A DNA stretch of 64,000 nucleotides from Pardosa pseudoannulata. Taxonomy: Eukaryota > Arthropoda > Arachnida > Araneae > Lycosidae. Every line of letters starts with the position of its first letter. Position 1 is the stretch's first letter. Where the stretch lies: positions 2,125,120 through 2,189,119 of the forward strand of contig CM063509.1 in the NCBI GenBank assembly GCA_032207245.1, read 5' to 3'. The notes beneath the pieces are model-generated. The model had not been told where the DNA came from. It ran no database searches and saw only the letters and a list, made by a program, of their open reading frames with translations. Position numbers and translations under genes: made by a program. Positions 1 to 10,800 of this stretch are shown here, piece by piece.

Positions 1-587
1 GACTTATTTTAATTCTAGGGCCCAGGACAGCTTCCTTGTGCATTAAATCTTCTTGAAATGAAACATTAATCGTTTCAACTACTTTCTGCTTATTTACAAG
101 CCATATGCGGTATCCTTTTGTCTTTTGAGCGTATCCCACCATAATACCCTTTTTGGTTCTCAAATCGAGTTTTCTTCTAAGCTTTTTCAGGATTCCAACG
201 TAAGCTACACAGCCAAATGTCTTTAGATGGGGTTACCATGGTTTTTCTGCCACCAAATAGCTCAAAAGGAGTTTTAGTCATATTTTTGTGGCAAACACGG
301 TTCCACGTATACGTAAAGCATAAAAGGGCTTCTGCCCAAAACCTCTTATCTAAACCACTATGACTTAACATTGCTCTAATGGCATCTACTGCAGTGCAAT
401 TAAATTTCTCAGCGACTCCATTTTGCTCAGGAGTGAACGTGTTGGTTATCTCCGCTTTTATGCCTTGTTTTTCTAAAAAGTGGGAAAATTTTGTGTTACA
501 AAATTCAAGACCGTTATCGCTTCTAACATTAATAATTTTAGAGTTTAAAAAGCGTTCAGCTCTCTTTTGAAATTTTACAACAGTCAA
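1..587 (-). pseudogene. Copia integrase core, continuing off the left edge
   Basis: The frame opens at about 587 (FQKRAERFLNSKIINV) after a frameshift between about 550 and 570. It carries the second catalytic Asp in RSDNGLEF and the catalytic Glu in PEQNGVAE. The frame shifts again near 177-230 (TPSKDIWLCSL), and another frame on the minus strand (RKLDLRTKKGIMVGYAQKTK) carries the normal Copia sequence to the edge. Function is lost by these breaks. Confidence 0.85.
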
Positions 588-609
588 AAACTTCCGATTT
601 TTGAGTCAT

Positions 610-1152
610 TCAGTATACTATGACCTTTCTAGAAAAGTCGTCTATAATAATTAAAAAGTATTTACTCCCACCCAATGATACTGCATCCATCGGACCAGCA
701 GCGTCCATATGTAGTAACTCTAGTGGTTTCAACGATCTTATTTTAGGAATAGGCTTAAATGACACTCTTATACTTTTAGCTAACTTACAATCCTCACAAT
801 TTAATTTAACGGGTTTAATTTTTGGTATGCCCCTCACCGAATCATTATTACTCATTTGGCTGATATATTCCGTATTTACATGATTGTACCTATTATGCCA
901 TAAAACTAAATTATCACTGCTTTCAGATGCTAGGATTTCGACTTTACTGTTATCCCCATAAGCAGTTTTCTGTATTTTAGGATAGTGGGGTTTACAGTAA
1001 TATAATCCATTGATACATTTAGCATAAAATAGTTTCTGACCCTTTTTATTAAAAACCCATATTTTTCCCTTATTTCCTACAAACGAATGTCCGGCTTTTT
1101 CAATGCATGGCCCTGATATAAGATTACAACGTAATTTGGGGGAATACTTCAC
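610..1152 (-). pseudogene. Copia pol fragment: protease end, pre-integrase zinc domain, integrase start
   Basis: Frame continuing after gag. It has the integrase zinc-binding pattern WHNRYNHVNTEY...CEDCKLAKS (H-H-C-C) and the first catalytic Asp in LLHMDAAGPM, ending at DDFSRKVIVY with an in-frame TGA. In intact Copia elements this region is fused to gag and to the rest of integrase. The stop and the frame shift next to it mark a dead copy. Confidence 0.85.
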
Positions 1153-2204
1153 TTGTTTAATCTTATTCGATTAAGTTTATTACCGATACAAACGGTAAAA
1201 TCAACTGTACCAATCCCCTCAATTGGGCTAGTTACATTCTCTATAGTCAGAGACATATTAATATTTTTTTTAGGTTTATAAGAAGAAAATATATCCAAAT
1301 TGTTACAAAAATGGTCAGAGGCTGCTGAATCAAATACCCACGAAAATTTGTCAAGAGTGGTTGATTGATTTACACAAGCTTCCGTTAACAATTCAGTAAT
1401 GTTAGAACTTTTATAATTACCTTTACTCTTATTTCTACTTTTAGAAAAATTAGATTTGACTTTGCAATTAGCAATTAAATGACCATACTTCTTACATCTG
1501 AAACAAGGTCCAATTTCAGATCCCTTATCATAATTTAGATTTTTAGTTACAGGTACATTAGATACACTATCACTACTACTATCATTTTTACGATTGGCAT
1601 TAAAAGCAACATTCAAAGATTTATCAGAATCTATCTTACATTGTTGTAGGCAACTCTCCTCACATTGAAGTTCAGCTAGCACCGAGTCAAACTTGAAGTT
1701 TTTATCCGGCCATCTGTATATGGTTTGGATAATGCCTTGATATTCCACTGAAAGGTATCTTAGAAGTTGAAAAGCTTGATATATATCCTGTAAGGAGTGT
1801 CCAAAGTCTGCTAATTGTTTCACGATACGTCGTAGTCTTGCAGCAAAAACGCCGATTGATTCTCTGGGGTGAATCCGAGTGTCGAAAAATTTGTCTAACA
1901 GGTTTACAATCCTCACTCGTGTAACAGGTTGAAAGTGATTCTTTAATATTTCCCAGGCTTCTCGTCCACTCGACGTCGATGAAATTAAGGTTCTATAATC
2001 TTGACTCACATTCAGATATATACTAGAGAAAGCTTGATCTCGTCTGAGCTCAAAATCTTGCTTTTCCTTGGTTGTTGCTTTCGGATCCAGTTCAGGGGCT
2101 TCGTTAATAAACTTCCATGATCCCTTTCTTAATAATAACACCTTTACGTTATCAGCCCACGTAGAGTAATTCTCAGAATTCAGTGGCTCGATTAAACTCT
2201 CCAT
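1149..2204 (-). CDS. Copia gag with zinc knuckle and protease start
   Basis: 351 codons from ATG at 2204. Residues 1-200 match the UBN2/retrotran_gag fold of Copia elements (LNSENYSTWADNVKVLL, IYQAFQLLRYLSVEYQ). A CCHC zinc knuckle CFRCKKYGHLIANC follows at about residues 235-248. The aspartic protease motif WVFDSAASDHFC is at about 290-301. Gag packages the element RNA into particles and the protease matures the polyprotein. Copia polyproteins are usually one frame; here it closes after the protease and continues in another frame. Confidence 0.9.
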   Translation of the reverse strand: MESLIEPLNSENYSTWADNVKVLLLRKGSWKFINEAPELDPKATTKEKQDFELRRDQAFSSIYLNVSQDYRTLISSTSSGREAWEILKNHFQPVTRVRIVNLLDKFFDTRIHPRESIGVFAARLRRIVKQLADFGHSLQDIYQAFQLLRYLSVEYQGIIQTIYRWPDKNFKFDSVLAELQCEESCLQQCKIDSDKSLNVAFNANRKNDSSSDSVSNVPVTKNLNYDKGSEIGPCFRCKKYGHLIANCKVKSNFSKSRNKSKGNYKSSNITELLTEACVNQSTTLDKFSWVFDSAASDHFCNNLDIFSSYKPKKNINMSLTIENVTSPIEGIGTVDFTVCIGNKLNRIRLNK

Positions 2205-2338
2205 AGTGTATATAAAAATAGAGCTATACTTATTTCAGTGAGTTCAGGAATAGTTGCTTGATTAGGGCTGTAACAGGCCCCCCATCGAGGCAGATATAAA
2301 CTTGCTTACAGTTCACTGTTCAGGTTAATAGGCTAAAA

Positions 2339-2351
2339 CTGGCCCATAACC
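2339..2351 (-). other. Copia primer-binding site, initiator-Met tRNA half type
   Basis: The minus strand reads GGTTATGGGCCAG directly after the LTR. It resembles the site in Drosophila copia that pairs with the anticodon-side half of initiator methionine tRNA. Position and sequence agree with that mechanism. Confidence 0.6.
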
Positions 2352-2353
2352 AA

Positions 2354-2655
2354 TGTTAGCTTATTGAAAGCTATAATAGAATAATATTTGAAGTAGAAGC
2401 ATTTTGCCCTATTAATCCTGAACAGTATTAAGACAAACGTTAGCATCATTTAAAACTACATTTATTAAACGTAAAAGTAAAGGAAAATAAACATCGGCTA
2501 ACTGCCGTACACACATGGCAGCACAACCACACTGACTGACACATAGCCTTTTGCCCCGAGTACTTATCGGTAGGGAAAGAAACGATCTTCAGACGTATGC
2601 AATACGTCACGACTCTAAAGAAAATGCATGCATAATATATATACTAATATTGTCA
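2354..2655 (-). repeat. Copia 5' LTR
   Basis: About 302 bp between TGACAATATTAGTATATATA (minus-strand 5' end at 2655) and TAACA next to the primer-binding site. A TATATATATTATG stretch can act as TATA box, and TTTAATAAATG (minus strand, near 2,465) as polyadenylation signal. The exact right end is inferred from the TG...CA rule because the second LTR is outside the window. Confidence 0.6.
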
Positions 2656-2783
2656 GTGGTTATGAGATGGGTAATAAAATATTTAAATTTATTATAAAAA
2701 TAAAGTAACTAATTTTCTAACAGAATATTTAAGCGCACCACACTGTGGCACATTTTCCAAAATGAACTCTTTGTTCTACTTAC

Positions 2784-3003
2784 ATATCTGGATCTTCGCT
2801 CTTTGTTATGTGTCCTGCATAAAAAAGCCCTTCATCTAAGACCAAAAGGCGAGCATTTTCCTGCAGGTCTTCTGGTTTCAAGATGCAAGACTTGAGTTCC
2901 GGAATTTTATGTTCCAAAAGCACACTCAGGGGAATATCTTCACTCTGTCCAGAGCTGCATTCACTGTCAGTCGAAAGTCTCTTTTGACGATCCGACAGAG
3001 AAG
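2784..3003 (-). CDS. wge: wge-like gene, window exon 18, start of Tudor-like domain
   Basis: 220 bp, phase 2 in and 2 out. The acceptor is TTTTGTGTCTCTTCAG, the donor GTAAG. It encodes SLSDRQKRLSTDSECSSGQS, then EDIPLSVLLEHKIPEL and a terminal ARLLVLDEGLFYAGHI followed by TKSEDPD. The last part has the pattern of a Tudor-type barrel strand pair as in BAHCC1/TNRC18. The next exon must begin with one base of a split codon and lies left of the window, where the BAH domain is expected. Confidence 0.85.
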
Positions 3004-3826
3004 CTGAAGAGACACAAAATAAAACAATATTCAGGAATTACAACTCAAACTCATGAACTTTTGCAATGTTTTTTGTGGGAAGACAAAACACAATTTTCTT
3101 TAAAATTGTTTTATATTTCAATTTCAAAACTTCAAAATTTTTACCTATATCTCATTGCACAACATAAAGCAAAACCAACGATCTAGCAAAAGCTGATTCA
3201 AATGTCAAATGTCTCAATTTTAAGGCAGAATTGGGAGAAAGAAAAAAAAACAAGGTTAAGAGTTAATAGTGACTAAAGATAAAAAAATTACCCAAGTATT
3301 TATTTTTATGGTTAAATACTCACAAAATAGCACAGATACTTATTAGAGTTTTTGGAGCTTTTTCTAAAACTATAGTATGTGTGTGGGGGGGGTGGGGCAT
3401 ATATACAGATCTGTAGAATAGATGCAGTATAGGCCCTTCTTGGGGATGTTTTCTTTTCTGTTTTCCAAACAGTTTCCAAATTAATAAAATAAATTTTAAA
3501 AATGCAAATTTTTTTAAATACACATATAATGGTGAATAATAAATATTTAAAATAATTTTATAAATATAAAACATTCATGTGATAACAAAAATTTTGTTCA
3601 TGACTGCAACCATGGGAGAGAAAGGGCATGCCCCTCACAACTTTGTTATTTTGTTTAACAAGTTGGTTCTTTTTTCTCTATTACAGTCTGTTGACCCTTG
3701 ACCTAAGACAGTAGTGGTGAAACTACGACAAATGCATTCATTTTTTAAACTTAGTTTTCATATCATAAAAGAGAAGAGAAAATACAGAATATAAAAAATC
3801 ACAATATAAACATCTAAACATGAATT

Positions 3827-3925
<99 letters not shown>

Positions 3926-4555
3926 CATATATATATATATGTAATAATATCAATATCTAAGTCCTAAAGTCTATGCACAATTATCCCTTTTCCCCATTCA
4001 TTATTCTAGATCTTAATTTCTTCTCTCTATATTAATCATATTTTCCCAGCCATGCAATTTGAACGAGGAAGTTTTCATTCCTTCAGCCGAACCCTGAAAT
4101 TCTTTCTTTAATTCTCAAAACAAAAAATGATATTGCTGGCATTTTAAAGCAATAACTCTCCCAGGAAAATCTGCAACAATCAGCAATAATACACATCTAG
4201 AACGCCACACTTGGGCAGATATCTCTAATCAAAGGCTACTCTCTTTAAGCAATTAACAGTTGCCTCAGCATTTTCCCACGACACTAAACCACACATAGTA
4301 TTTGGTCGTCTCTCACAAAAGGCTGGCATTAGAGAGAGCGTTCTGACACCGTCTGGTTCAGATACCTCTGGATTTTGTTCTATTTTGAGAAAATGAAATA
4401 AAGATTACATTCGGCCACGACGACTGATGTGTTTCTTCAGGACAGAAATTTAGCGGTACTCTTGGCAGCCCAGCATGCCCGGGCTGAGAAAAATAATAGG
4501 GGCAATTTAAAATGGGTTTCAAGTATAAATTTTGGGTACAGTTTGTTCCCCCTCG

Positions 4556-4605
<50 letters not shown>

Positions 4606-6570
4606 TTTTTTTATAAAGTGTCTCATAAGTTCTTTTTGTGTTTAAATGACTAGTAATACTGTATAAAAATTATAGCATATTTTAAAATGTATAGATTGCT
4701 TTTCTTGATTCATTCACACATACTCAGTGCAGAGCCCCCACTAAACAACGGTACAGTATTTCATAGGCAGCATCCCATTAATACCCCTATTTTTACATCC
4801 TCATTTTTTGCTCTTTATTGAAAAATAAAAGTTAGGTTTCATGTATACCTAATATATGCATGCAACAGCGTTTTTTCAGAACGTATTTGAGCCACCAAGT
4901 AAGGCCAATATAACCCTTCTCTCACTGGCACTTTGACCCTTTGGTCATTTGAGCTGGAAGTTCAATGATTTTTCTTTGGCTATAAAGCTATAGCTTGTTG
5001 TAGGGTAGCTAGTATTATGGATTTAGTTTTTATGTCCATGTTTACTTTATATTTACTTCTTATTACTTTTAAGTGTGAGATCCAAGATTAATATCTTTAA
5101 GTTTTGTTTATTTTATTTTAAATAAGAATGTTATACTTAATGATTCATAGTCTTTATTTATCTTCCACAGCCTTAGATATTATTACACTCTGCTTAATTT
5201 TAGGTTGTTTTAGTTCTTTTCAAAACATTGCAACAATTACTCATTAATGTTAAAAGAAAATTTTATTTATTTATTTATTTATTTTAGCAAAATAATACAA
5301 GTAAAATGATGCAGCTTCTGCCATAATAGTTAAGCATTCATTCAATGTAAGGGGAAAATTGCAAAATAATTTTAAGATTTTTAAAAAATTTTAAAGGGGG
5401 TCTTTGCAAAACCCGTAACCAAATGAAAGTGTACCTTTGGTTGAGGTTGTTTGTTCCACAAAAGCGCTCAGAGGCAAATTTTCGCTTGAACTGGAAGTGG
5501 TGTCACTACTCTCCACTTCGGACGATTCATTGTCACTGCTGCTTTCAGAGTCGGAGCTCACACTATGGGAACGTTTCTTACACACAGACACTTTCTGCAG
5601 ACACAATACAAAACATCAATCAAATACTTTGACCCACAAAATAACACAAGTGTTTGCACACCAAATGGCTACTTACAGATTTGGAGGAAGGTTTCTTAGA
5701 TTTCTTGGTTTCACAATCATCAGCAGATTTGGGGGTTTTCACTTTTACCACATGCTGAAAAAAAAAGTCACATATAGATATAGGCAGTGATGATTGTGTT
5801 TATAGTTAAAAAATCATGAAATTTATATCATTCATAATGAATAACTCGAAACTAAAAAATGTTATTTACATATAACAAATAATTGCATGTTACTAATATT
5901 AGATTTAATGTATTGTTAATTAATTTCAAGAAGTGATTTTAATTGCTTATAAATTAAAGAAGTGATTCCTTTAATTTGAACAATTAAAATGAAAAACTAA
6001 CATTACTTCTTTTGATGAATCTCACTTTTAAATGTTAAACAAATGAGCCCTCTTTGAATTGGATTTTTAAATCTTGAAAATCAAATACATCTTTTTTTAT
6101 GATAAATCTGTTTTCTGGTATAATAAGCAATAGATTTAAGTATCACCAGACACAGAAGTAAAATATAACTCCCCCCCCAAAAAAAAAGGGTCATGAAAAT
6201 GTGCCTTGCAACGATCTGTTTACAGGGTTCCCGCTCTTTGCAGAACAAAAATTAAAGACTTTTTAAGGACTTTCTAAGGAGCAAAGTCACTTTTTCTAAG
6301 GACCTACTTGAAATACACGACATAACGGCATAAACCCTATCTCCTGAGGATCCTATTTTAATAATCATGAAGCACACAAGGCATGTTCCATAAATGCCCT
6401 ACAATATTTAAAAATTAAATTTTTAAAAATGCCTAAAAATTAATATAAGATAAATCTATTTGACAAAACCTAATTTTAAAAAATGAACGTCTAAAGTTTT
6501 TCGAGTGATCAAACTAAAAAAAAATAGTGAATAAATTACATTATTATAAACAGTACTTTGTGAAGGTTTA

Positions 6571-6618
<48 letters not shown>

Positions 6619-7785
6619 TAGCTGATTATACCCGACGTTCCCTGGGAAAGAAGAAAGTTTTAGACTTTTCTATTACATTCAATGCAAGGAAAATGAAACT
6701 TCCATAAGTAACTGAAATATCTACAAACCGCCATCCTCCATGCTTCGTTTCATTAAAATCTGCTTGACTGTTAGCTATTAGGAAAGGGCAGCTGACTTTA
6801 TACTTTAAACCTTTTAAGTATGCAAAAGATTATATATTTGTCATATAAGAAAATGGATAGGAAATCACATGAGACTATGGATCTCATCAATGGAGAAATT
6901 GATTGCATTGCAATTTAAAAATTAAGGAGTTTTTAAGAACTTTTGACAAAAATGAAGTAGTTTTAAGGGCCCTTAAAAATGAAAGCTAATATTAAGGAGT
7001 TCTTAAGGACTTTTAAGGACCGTGGGAACCCTGTGTTTATGCAAATCTATCAACAACCGTTCAAGGGTTAAAATTATAATTCGGCAAATTCCCTCTTCTC
7101 TTCTTCCCTCAACCAGAAATGCTGGCTGTAGTAGAATACTCACTCTGCAGCTCAAACACAAAATAACAAAAGTTTGACAATTTTTTTTTTCTTTTTTTAA
7201 TTCAAACTATTATGGTGGAAATTTTCAAACTAGAAGATATTATTTCCCAACCCAGAAGGGTAATGGAAAAAAACTGGAATTCTAATATACATCCAGAGCC
7301 CAATCGTCTCCATACAGGGCAACTAATTTTCAAACAGCTGACAATCATAATAAGACTATATGAAACAATCAATAAGAAAATATAAATAATTGTTTAATAG
7401 TGCACACTGTACCACACATTCTCCATTGTTTATTGCTAAACACACAACTGTATACATCAGGGTTCCCACTCTTTTCCCAGAACAAAAATTAAGGACTTTC
7501 TAAGGACCTACTTGAAATACACAACATAATGGCATAAACCCTATTTCCAGAGGAACAAATTTTAATGATTATGAACCAGACAAAGCATGTTCAATAAATG
7601 CCTGACAATATTTCAGAAAACTTTAGAAGTTTTTAAAAATGCCTAAAAATTAATAAGATAACTATTTGAAAAAAACCTAATTTGAAAAATGCACATCTAA
7701 AGTTTTTTGAGTGATCAAACTAAAAATAATTTGTGAATAAAAACAATATTATAAACAGTACTTTCTGTGGGTTTAAAAATGACTG

Positions 7786-7864
<79 letters not shown>

Positions 7865-10800
7865 ATTCTCTCCATGCTTCGTTTAATTAAAATCTGCATG
7901 ACTGTTAGCTATTAGGAAAGGGCAGCTGACTCTATACTTTAAACTTTTTAAGTATACGAAATATTATATATTTGCCATATAAGAAAACTGATAGGAAATC
8001 ATATGAGACTCTGGATCTCGTCAATGGAGAAAATGTTCGCGTTCCAATTTGAAAATTAAGGAGTTTTTAAGGACCTTTGACAAAAATTAAGTAGTTTTAA
8101 GGGCCCTTAAAAATGAAAGCTAAAATTAAGTTCTTAAGGAGTTCTTAAGGACCATGGGAACCCTGTACATCTGAGCCAAAAAAAGAAAAATATGTATAAC
8201 AAAGATATATAGATATCTTGCATCATTAAAATCTTCAAAAAACTTGTTCTTAAAGAATTCTAATTAACCTTTGATTTACCCTAATAAGGAATCCTACAGG
8301 AACAAATAAAATGGAAAGACTGAAAATCATTTAACTTGTCATGCACATAATATTAATGAGCTAATATAATGTTGCATTTTGAATGAGCCAACTGGTATTG
8401 GTATGGTAAAGAGTCATCTAAATGAGTTGCTCAAGGAAGTGCAGAGGTGGAATATGTGGGCCTTTTCTGCTGCCCAACAATAGCATTATATCAAAAATTT
8501 GTTTGCAAAGATTCAATGATTAAGATGTAAACTAAAATTTCTATGGTGTACTTTACGAATAAGTTAAAAAAATCTTTGCAGAACCCAATGAGACAGACTC
8601 CATCAAGCACCAATTCAGACCCATAGGGTCATGAGACTCTCCAGACTTGTCCTGGAAGCCCGTGGGCAGATTGCTAGTACTGCGCCACCTCACTCAGCCA
8701 GCCTCCTTCAAAGTGCCCAGTGTCACTGGTGAGGAAACACAGAAGTGTAGCAGACATTGGAGGAATTTGGAAGACTACTGGATGCTCTTGCAGACCCCTT
8801 GGTGATGCCAGAATGAGTAAGGATAGCACAAAGACCGCAGGCTGAAAAGAGGGCTACTCTTGTAACCTAATGAATTTTGCTCGTACTTTCGGACAGAATA
8901 CAGATGGCCTAAAGGAGGAATGGTGAATTTTGAGAGGTACCAGTCACAGTCATGGGAGAGTTATTGTTAGGGAACTTTGAGGACATCAGACTGCTGTTTT
9001 TTGTCAACTGAGTTACTACCCAGTCTTTAAATGGCCAATCGGATAGTGTTGGAATGCTTCCATTCTTTCCACTATGAAATAGGCAGAGAAAATGTAATCT
9101 TGCAGGTGCACAGACATGTGGTAAAATAAATAATGTTTAAGTTTTCTCACTGGGGACTTCCATTTTACCGATTAGCCAACTTTAATTGTAAAATATGACA
9201 ACATGCATTAGTGCCAACAGTATATGGCATGGATAATTTGCTTCTTGCTCTGAACATGTTGGCAGGATGTTAGCCAGCAACTTTTTTTTTTTTCAAACAT
9301 CTTAATAACAGTTTTGTTCCAAACCTAATTTTTCATTTTTCATTTTTCTCATCAGGGATTTGAACAAGAATTAAAGATATTAAGCTTGAAATTCAAAATA
9401 TTACTGAATTTACTGTGTTACTCTGGATGGACACTAGTTTTTAAAATTTAGGGCAAAAAATCAAGATACACATTATATATGGAATAATTTTTATTACTCC
9501 TGCAGGTAACCACATGATATATGCATGAATCCAAAAATGGAAGAAAATAAAAAGAGAAAAATCTTACTATTAGATGCATTTTTATTTTATTCCCATAGCC
9601 CTTCTACTTTATAACAGTGTTGGCAACACACTCACTTTGAATACCAAATTTCAAAACTGAAGAACCATTCTCATTTCTTTTACACACTCAACTCCTTGAA
9701 CTTAAATGATACTTAAATGATATAACATAAATAGATCTTCTTTTCCATCTTGCTTTGCTGTTACAAAACACTCTTTCTTACAGAATGAAAAAGGAATAGA
9801 GAAAATGCAATCCTTCATGTACTACCTCTTTTTTAAGGAGTGGTAAATAATTAAACAGTTAAAACCCTTTAAATGGACCTTCAGCAACAATAACAAGTGT
9901 GAAGAGCCTTGTTTAAAATGGAATCATCTGAAGAAGGATATTGAAACAGTTAGAGTTAACTCATTTGATCTCTATAGAAATTGTTTTTATAATCTAGAAA
10001 GTCACCTACCTGTCAAACTAGGTATGCACTTTGGAATCCAATTTTTGGAAAAATTGTATTGTACATGAGGAAATATGATACTCAAAGACAAATGGCAAAG
10101 ACAGAGTACAGGAACTGAATGACTATTTCAATGAAGAATATAATAGTGCATTCCTCAAAAATAAATTTAATATTTCAATTTTTACCTCTTTTTTCTCCTT
10201 TGAAATATCAACCGAGTTTTTCGTAGTGGTGCCGGTTACATGCTTCTTGCCGTTTTTGTCAGATCCCGGAGGAAGAGCTGTGGAACGGGCATCACTCAGA
10301 AATATTCGCTCACTTCTGCGAACAAACCAGGCTTGTTCATCGAAAAATGGAGTTTTAGATTTGTCATTCTGAAATAGGATGCATTTATTAGGAGCTCAAT
10401 CCTATTAAACATCATGGAGGGACACTTCATACACATTATTAATCACGCATGTACACAGGCTGCATTCATTATTTCGTAGTCATTTGGGGGAGAAGTGAAA
10501 ATTACATTTGGGTTTCCAAAACTATATCCATAAGGCATAAAGATTGAATAGTGACATTTAAAATGAAAAACTTACTTTTTTTTAACAAATATCCAAAGCA
10601 ATAAACACATTGATTTTTTTTATCTTTTAATATTTTTTAAGGTATCCATCTATGTTCAGAGAACTTTTTTCATTAAACATACAAACTAGTTCTTGTTTTT
10701 ACATTTTTAGATTTATTTTTTATATTAACATAGATAATTGCGCTTAAAAAATTATTCCTGGAGAAGTTTTTATAAAATTACTAATAAATGAAGAAAATTT

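Larger units (their letters stand above)
1..2655 (-). mobile_element. Ty1/Copia LTR retrotransposon, 5' part, broken
   Basis: Reads right to left: LTR (2354-2655), primer-binding site (2339-2351), leader, gag, protease, integrase. The left edge cuts the element before reverse transcriptase and RNase H. It lies in the intron downstream of the Tudor-like exon, in the same orientation as the host gene. In-frame stops and frame changes in pol (about 1150, 607 and 550-570) show this copy is not autonomous. The long open gag frame suggests a fairly recent insertion. Confidence 0.9.
3004..5434. other. intron between exons 17 and 18
   Basis: No gene was seen. It contains two long (TA)n tracts (about 3,832-3,940 and 4,557-4,602) and a (TTTA)n run near 5,262-5,285. 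Open frames here are created by the repeats. Confidence 0.7.
5755..10185. other. intron between exons 15 and 16
   Basis: It holds two copies of the CAGGGTTCCC element (6,223-7,033 and 7,458-8,165). A GC-richer stretch at about 8,580-8,960 (CCGTGGGCAGATTGC, GCCACCTCACTCAGCC) has no open frame I can identify and may be an old retroelement fragment. The rest is plain AT-rich intron. Confidence 0.6.

Noticed and set aside
8580..8960. Coding exon in a GC-richer stretch
   Set aside because: All frames are broken and no splice-site pair fits the host gene's phase.
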